Position numbers and translations under genes: made by a program. 11,226 nucleotides of DNA from DATAEK01 sp036258055 (lineage in GTDB: Bacteria; Acidobacteriota; Vicinamibacteria; Vicinamibacterales; 2-12-FULL-66-21), in the NCBI GenBank assembly GCA_036258055.1, contig DATAEK010000375.1, positions 1-11,226 of the forward strand. The letters are read 5' to 3'. Under the pieces are notes generated by a model. That model did not search any database. It saw nothing but the letters and a program-made list of their open reading frames with translations, and was not told the DNA's origin. Positions 6,535 through 11,226 of the stretch are shown one piece after another; position 1 is the stretch's first letter, and every line of letters begins with the position of its first letter.

Positions 6535-9500
6535 ATGTCGGGCTTCTTCATCAGGCGACCGATCGTCGCCATCGTCATTTCGATTCTGATGGTGATCATC
6601 GGGGCGATCACCATCCTGGGCCTTCCGGTCGGCCAGTTCCCGGACATCGCTCCGCCGGAGATCCGCGTCTTCGCGATGTATCCCGGCGCCGACGCGGAAA
6701 CGATGGAGCGAGCGGTCGCCACGCCGATCGAGCAGCAGGTCAACGGCGTCGACAACATGGACTACATGTACTCGCTGAATTCGACCGGCAACTCGAGCAC
6801 GGCGCTGATGGTCGACTTCAAGCTCGGCACCGACCCGAACACGGACCTGATTCTCACCCAGTCGCGCCAGCAGCTTGCGAACGGCCAGCTGCCGCTCGAG
6901 GTCAACCAGATCGGGATCGAGGTGAAGAAAGCCTTGACATCCCCGCTGATGCTGATTGCGCTCTACTCACCCAACGGGACGTACGACACGAAGTTCCTGA
7001 CCAACTACGCCTACATCAATCTCAACGATCCGATTGGGCGTCTGTACGGTGTCGGCCTGACCCAGATCTACGGCGGGCAGTACGCGATGCGGATCTGGGT
7101 GAAACCGGATCGCCTGGCAACGCTGGGCGTCACGGTCAGTGAAATCGTCAATGCGGTGCAAACGCAGAACACGGTGAATCCGGCCGGTCAAGTCGGCGGG
7201 GAACCATCAGTGCAAGGGCAGCAGTTCACCTACACGGTGCGTGCACAGGGCCGACTCAAGACGCCCGAGGAATTCGGCGACATCGTCATCCGCGAAAGTG
7301 GCGGCGGCGGGGTCGTGCGCGTCAGGGACGTGGCCTCCATCGAACTGGGCTCGCAGGACTACAACATCGCCACGCGCCTCAACGGCAAGCCGGCCGCAGT
7401 CTTCGGTATCTACCAATTGCCCGGTTCCAACGCCGTCGAAACCGCGAAGGGTGTCCGCAAGCTGATGGCGGAGATGGAGCAGAGATTCCCGGCCGACCTG
7501 AAGTACGCGATCACGCTCGATACGACGCAGGCCGTGCTGGTCGGCATCGAGGAGATCGTGATCACGCTGGTGATTGCCTTCGTGCTGGTGATCCTCGTCG
7601 TCTATGTCTTCCTGCAGGACTGGCGCGCGACCCTGATTCCCATGCTCGCGGTGCCGGTGTCGCTGGTCGGCACCTTCTTGGTGTTCCCGTTCTTCGGCTT
7701 CTCCGTCAACACGCTGTCGCTGTTCGGCCTGGTGCTGGCGATCGGTCTCGTCGTGGACGATGCGATCGTCGTGGTCGAGGGCATTCAGAGGCACATCGAG
7801 GACGGCCTGGCACCGAAGGACGCCGCTCGAAAGGCGATGGACGAATTGTCCGGGCCGGTGATTGGTATCGCCCTCGTTCTGGCGGCGGTGTTCGTGCCGA
7901 CCGTCTTCATCCCGGGCATCACCGGCAAGCTGTACCAGCAGTTTGCGATCACCATCGCGATCTCCGTTATCGTCTCGGCGTTCAACGCCCTGACGTTGAG
8001 CCCTGCACTCGGCGGACTCCTGCTCCGGCCGCATCGGCAGGCTCGTGGGCCCGTGGGGCGGTTCTTCGGCTGGTTCAACCGTATATTCGAGCGCGCCACC
8101 AACGGGTACCTGTGGTTGTCGGGAGCAATCATCCGCAAGAGCGTCATCGCCGTCGTGGCACTCGTGGCGTTTGCGGGAGGCAGCATGTTCTTCGCGAAAG
8201 CTGTGCCGACGAGCTTCCTGCCAGACGAGGACCAGGGCTACTTGTACATCCAGATGCAGCTGCCGGAGGCATCTTCCATCCAGACCACGGCCGAAGCCGC
8301 CCGCGCGGTGGAAGAAGTTCTCAAGGAGACGCATGGGATCAAGTACACCACCGCTGCTATCGGGTTCAGTGCCCTCAGCCTGACCCGCAGCACCTACAGC
8401 GCGTTCTTCTGGGTCACCCTGGAGCCGTGGGAACACCGGAAGGAGATCGAGCAGCAGTTCCAGGTGATCAAGGCAAAGTTGAACCTGAAGCTCCTCACCC
8501 TTCCGAAGGGGACCGTCTTCGCCTTCTCGCCACCCGCCATTCAGGGTGTCGGCACGTCCGGCGGATTCCAGTTCATCCTTCAAGATCGGTCCGGGCGGGA
8601 ATCCGAGTTCCTGGTGAACAACCTGAACAAGTTCCTGGAGGCGGCCCGCAAACGGCCCGAGATCGGGATGGTGACGACCACCTATATACCGAGCGTGCCG
8701 CAGAAGTACGTCGAGGTGGACAAGGAGAAGGTCCTCAAGCAGGGGATCAAGCTGAAGGACGTCTATGCCACCCTCCAGGCGTTCATGGGTGGAACGTTCG
8801 TCAATTACTTCAACCAGTTCGGCCGCACCTGGCAGGTGTACGTGGGGGCGGAAGCGCCGTACCGCTCCAGCCTGGACAACGTGGGCCAGTTCTACGTCAC
8901 CAACAACGACGGCAGGATGGTCCCGCTCTCGGCGGTGACCCGATTCGAGACGCGACACGGCCCGGAATTCAAGATGCGGTTCAACCTGTTTTCGGCAGCG
9001 CAGATCATCGGGAGCGCCGCGCCCGGCTACAGCTCCGAGCAGGCCACAGCAGCCCTCGAACAGGTCTTCCGGGAGACGATGCCCAACGACATGGGTTTCG
9101 AGTACATGGGGATGTCCCGGCAGGAACAGCTGGCGCGAGAGGGCGTTCCACCCTGGGCAATCTTCGGCTGCTCGATCGTGTTCGTGTTCCTGATCCTGTC
9201 GGCCCTGTACGAAAGCTGGTCGCTGCCGTTCAGTGTGCTGCTCAGCACGCCGGTGGCGGCGTGCGGCGCGTTCGCCACTTTGTGGCTGCGGCGCACGGTC
9301 CTCAGCATGATCTACCCGAGCTTCATGGTGCAGATCGAGAACGACGTCTATTCGCAGATCGGACTCGTCATGCTGGTCGGACTGGCCGCCAAGAACGCGA
9401 TCCTGATCGTGGAGTTCGCGAAGGTCGAGTACGAGAGCGGGAAGCCGCTGATCGAGGCCGCGCTCACGGCCGCCCGGCTGCGGCTCCGCCCGATCCTCAT

Positions 9501-9738
9501 GACCTCGTTCGCGTTCATCCTCGGCTGCGTGCCGCTCTGGGTTGCGACCGGCGCAGGCTCAGTGGGACGCCAAATCATGGGCACGACGGTGATCGGGGGC
9601 ATGCTGGCTGCCACGATGATCGCGATCTTCATCATTCCGGCGCTCTACGTCATCGTGGAACGCGTGTCGAGTCTGGGGAATCGGGGCGCCCATCGACGGG
9701 CGGCCGTGCCCAAACCAACCCCCGTGGAGGCGCACTAA
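6535..9738 (+). CDS. RND multidrug-type efflux pump, HAE1 family permease
   Basis: This is the proton-driven inner-membrane pump of the tripartite system (AcrB/MexB/MexF type). Its 1067 residues are typical. It starts MSGFFIRRPIVAIVISILMV with TM1 at about 10-30, has two large periplasmic loops (about 31-339 and 556-872), and TM helices 2-7 (about 340-555) and 8-12 (about 873-1041). The proton-relay residues are intact: D408 and D409 in GLVVDDAIVVVE of TM4, K953 in GLAAKNAILIVEFA of TM10, and R985 in RLRPILMTS of TM11, matching AcrB D407, D408, K940 and R971. These features exclude the heavy-metal and lipid-export RND branches as best match. The loop between TM9 and TM10 is about 13 residues longer than in AcrB. 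ATG 6535 is 3 bases after the adaptor stop, with a G-rich stretch upstream. Substrates cannot be read from sequence. Confidence 0.97.
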   Translation: MSGFFIRRPIVAIVISILMVIIGAITILGLPVGQFPDIAPPEIRVFAMYPGADAETMERAVATPIEQQVNGVDNMDYMYSLNSTGNSSTALMVDFKLGTDPNTDLILTQSRQQLANGQLPLEVNQIGIEVKKALTSPLMLIALYSPNGTYDTKFLTNYAYINLNDPIGRLYGVGLTQIYGGQYAMRIWVKPDRLATLGVTVSEIVNAVQTQNTVNPAGQVGGEPSVQGQQFTYTVRAQGRLKTPEEFGDIVIRESGGGGVVRVRDVASIELGSQDYNIATRLNGKPAAVFGIYQLPGSNAVETAKGVRKLMAEMEQRFPADLKYAITLDTTQAVLVGIEEIVITLVIAFVLVILVVYVFLQDWRATLIPMLAVPVSLVGTFLVFPFFGFSVNTLSLFGLVLAIGLVVDDAIVVVEGIQRHIEDGLAPKDAARKAMDELSGPVIGIALVLAAVFVPTVFIPGITGKLYQQFAITIAISVIVSAFNALTLSPALGGLLLRPHRQARGPVGRFFGWFNRIFERATNGYLWLSGAIIRKSVIAVVALVAFAGGSMFFAKAVPTSFLPDEDQGYLYIQMQLPEASSIQTTAEAARAVEEVLKETHGIKYTTAAIGFSALSLTRSTYSAFFWVTLEPWEHRKEIEQQFQVIKAKLNLKLLTLPKGTVFAFSPPAIQGVGTSGGFQFILQDRSGRESEFLVNNLNKFLEAARKRPEIGMVTTTYIPSVPQKYVEVDKEKVLKQGIKLKDVYATLQAFMGGTFVNYFNQFGRTWQVYVGAEAPYRSSLDNVGQFYVTNNDGRMVPLSAVTRFETRHGPEFKMRFNLFSAAQIIGSAAPGYSSEQATAALEQVFRETMPNDMGFEYMGMSRQEQLAREGVPPWAIFGCSIVFVFLILSALYESWSLPFSVLLSTPVAACGAFATLWLRRTVLSMIYPSFMVQIENDVYSQIGLVMLVGLAAKNAILIVEFAKVEYESGKPLIEAALTAARLRLRPILMTSFAFILGCVPLWVATGAGSVGRQIMGTTVIGGMLAATMIAIFIIPALYVIVERVSSLGNRGAHRRAAVPKPTPVEAH
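9726..9730 (+). promoter_or_regulatory. Shine-Dalgarno site fixing the GTG start of the outer-membrane factor
   Basis: GGAGG lies within the last codons of the pump gene, 9 bases before GTG 9740. It is the clearest ribosome site in the window. It supports the GTG start, which gives a short lipoprotein signal, and shows that the outer-membrane factor is translated right after the pump. Confidence 0.7.
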
Positions 9739-9739
9739 C

Positions 9740-11221
9740 GTGAAACGTCTATTCGCTTTCTTCATTGTGTCGGCCGCCACGGTCGGCTGCACGGTCGGAC
9801 CTGATTACCGGCGGCCCAAGGTCGACGTCCCGGGAACATACCGCGAAGCGGCGGCGCGCCCGGCGGCCGAACCCGAGAGTTCGGCGCAGCAAGGATCGGC
9901 GCCGGGGTCGGGACCCTCGCCGCAAGCGGCGCAGGCTGGCGACAAGCTGCCGGAGCAAGCTGCCGCGCAGTCGTTCGGCGATCAGAAATGGTGGGACGTC
10001 TTTCAGGATCCGCAACTGCAGCGGCTGATTCGCACGGCGCTGGAGCAGAACTACGACGTTCGCATCGCCGCCACGAGAATTCTGGCGGCACAGGCGGTGC
10101 TGGGCATCACGCGCGCCGACCAGTTGCCGACGATCAATGCCTTAGCGTCAGGGACGAATGACCGCTTTCCTCAGCAGAAGTTCGTGCCGGGCTACGAGGA
10201 CAGCGCGACTTCGGTGAGCGCCTCCGTCTTTTGGGCGCTCGACTTCTGGGGCAAGTACCGCCGCGCCACGGAAGCCGCGCGCGCGAACCTTTTGGCGACG
10301 GAATGGGCGCGGCGGGCGGTCATCAGCACGCTCGTGAGCAACGTCGCGGCCTCCTACTTCGAGCTTCGCTCGGACGATCTTCAGCTGGAGATCGCGCGAC
10401 GAACGCTGGTATCACGCCGCGAATCGCTGGCGCTGACTCGCACGCTGCAAGAGGGCGGCGCCGGCACCATGCTGGACGTGCGGCAGGCGGAGCAGTTGGT
10501 GGCGGTTGCGGCCGAGAGCATCCCCGAGCTGGAGCGGCGCATCCACGAGCAGGAAAACTTCATTAGTACACTGCTCGGGAACAATCCCGGTCCGATCGAC
10601 CGTGGCATGACCCTGACCGATCAACCGCTCCTGCCCGACGTTCCGGCCGGAATACCCTCGCGCCTGCTGGAGCGGCGGCCTGACATCCGCGCGGCCGAGG
10701 CGCAGCTGGTCGCGGCCAACGCTCGAATCGGCGTGGCCAAGGCGGCATACTTCCCCGACATCACCCTGACGGCATTCGGCGGATTCCGAACCGCCGCGCT
10801 CTCGTCGCTGTTCACCACGTCGGCGGGCTTCTGGAGTGTTGGCGCCAATCTCGTGCAGCCGATCTTCACCGGCGGCAGGATTCGATCCGGCGTTCGCCTG
10901 AGCGAGGCCCGCAAAGAGGAACTGGTGTTGACCTATCAGCAGACGATCCAGGAGGCGTTCCGCGGCGTGTCGGACGCTCTGGTCGGTTATCAGAAGAGCC
11001 GCCAGTTTCGCCAGCACCAGGAGGAACTGCTGATCGCAGCCCGCGATGCGGCGCGGCTCTCCGACGAACGCTATCGCGGCGGGGCGGCCAGCTACCTGGA
11101 AGTCCTGACCAATGAAACCAATGCCTTCAACGCCGACCTCGGCCTGACCCAGGCGCGATTGAACGAACTGATAACGCTGGTCGACATCTACAGGAATCTT
11201 GGTGGCGGCTGGGATCAGTGA
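9740..11221 (+). CDS. RND efflux outer-membrane factor lipoprotein, NodT/OprM family
   Basis: This is the TolC-like trimeric exit channel of the efflux system. The 493-residue product begins at GTG 9740, one base after the pump stop, with GGAGG upstream. The signal MKRLFAFFIVSAATVGC ends at Cys17, followed by TVGPDYRRP, the classic NodT-family mature start; the lipobox has Thr at -3 instead of the usual Leu. Residues about 35-76 form an Ala/Pro/Ser/Gln-rich linker longer than usual. Two homologous TolC-type halves follow, with WWDVFQDPQLQRLI (84-97), ALDFWGKYRRATEAARA (166-182), LLERRPDIRAAEAQL (309-323), FTGGRIRSGV (376-385) and YRGGAASYLEVL (445-456). Long amphipathic helices predominate, as expected for the periplasmic barrel. 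Stop TGA at 11219-11221; only five bases follow, too few to judge. Confidence 0.96.
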   Translation: MKRLFAFFIVSAATVGCTVGPDYRRPKVDVPGTYREAAARPAAEPESSAQQGSAPGSGPSPQAAQAGDKLPEQAAAQSFGDQKWWDVFQDPQLQRLIRTALEQNYDVRIAATRILAAQAVLGITRADQLPTINALASGTNDRFPQQKFVPGYEDSATSVSASVFWALDFWGKYRRATEAARANLLATEWARRAVISTLVSNVAASYFELRSDDLQLEIARRTLVSRRESLALTRTLQEGGAGTMLDVRQAEQLVAVAAESIPELERRIHEQENFISTLLGNNPGPIDRGMTLTDQPLLPDVPAGIPSRLLERRPDIRAAEAQLVAANARIGVAKAAYFPDITLTAFGGFRTAALSSLFTTSAGFWSVGANLVQPIFTGGRIRSGVRLSEARKEELVLTYQQTIQEAFRGVSDALVGYQKSRQFRQHQEELLIAARDAARLSDERYRGGAASYLEVLTNETNAFNADLGLTQARLNELITLVDIYRNLGGGWDQ

Positions 11222-11226
11222 GTGAC

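Noticed and set aside
11222..11226. GTGAC after the last stop as the start of another gene
   Set aside because: Only five bases remain, so nothing can be supported.

Overview
The window is GC-rich, densely coding DNA with every supported gene on the + strand. The left half is the 3' part of an F1Fo ATP synthase operon in the standard order atpF (3' end only), atpH, atpA, atpG, atpD, atpC. The right half is a complete tripartite RND efflux operon: periplasmic adaptor lipoprotein, HAE1-type inner-membrane pump, NodT-type outer-membrane factor lipoprotein. A 415-base stretch without a convincing gene (4935-5349) separates the two operons.

The outer-membrane factor and lipidated adaptor show a diderm bacterium. 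The short delta subunit, the wording of the beta P-loop region and heptamer-like tracts between atp genes suggest Acidobacteriota, possibly Vicinamibacteria. That assignment rests on recalled family resemblance and GC content, not on a search, and Verrucomicrobia-like relatives are not excluded.

ATP synthase: b (atpF) and delta (atpH) form the peripheral stalk, alpha (atpA) and beta (atpD) the catalytic hexamer, gamma (atpG) and epsilon (atpC) the rotating shaft. All visible catalytic motifs are intact. The delta subunit is clearly short (130 residues against about 177-180) and has no upstream start. Hairpin-forming inverted repeats lie at the stop codons of atpF, atpH, atpA and atpD. The atpG-atpD gap is largely made of degenerate heptamer-like repeats.

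Efflux operon: the three genes are separated by 3 bp and 1 bp, so they are almost certainly co-transcribed and probably translationally coupled. Together they would form a proton-driven pump from inner membrane and periplasm to the outside. No regulator gene is in the window, so substrates and control cannot be read here.

I see no wholly new system. The points most worth a second look are the reduced delta subunit, the heptamer tracts, the hairpins at gene ends, and the palindrome-rich spacer before the efflux operon.
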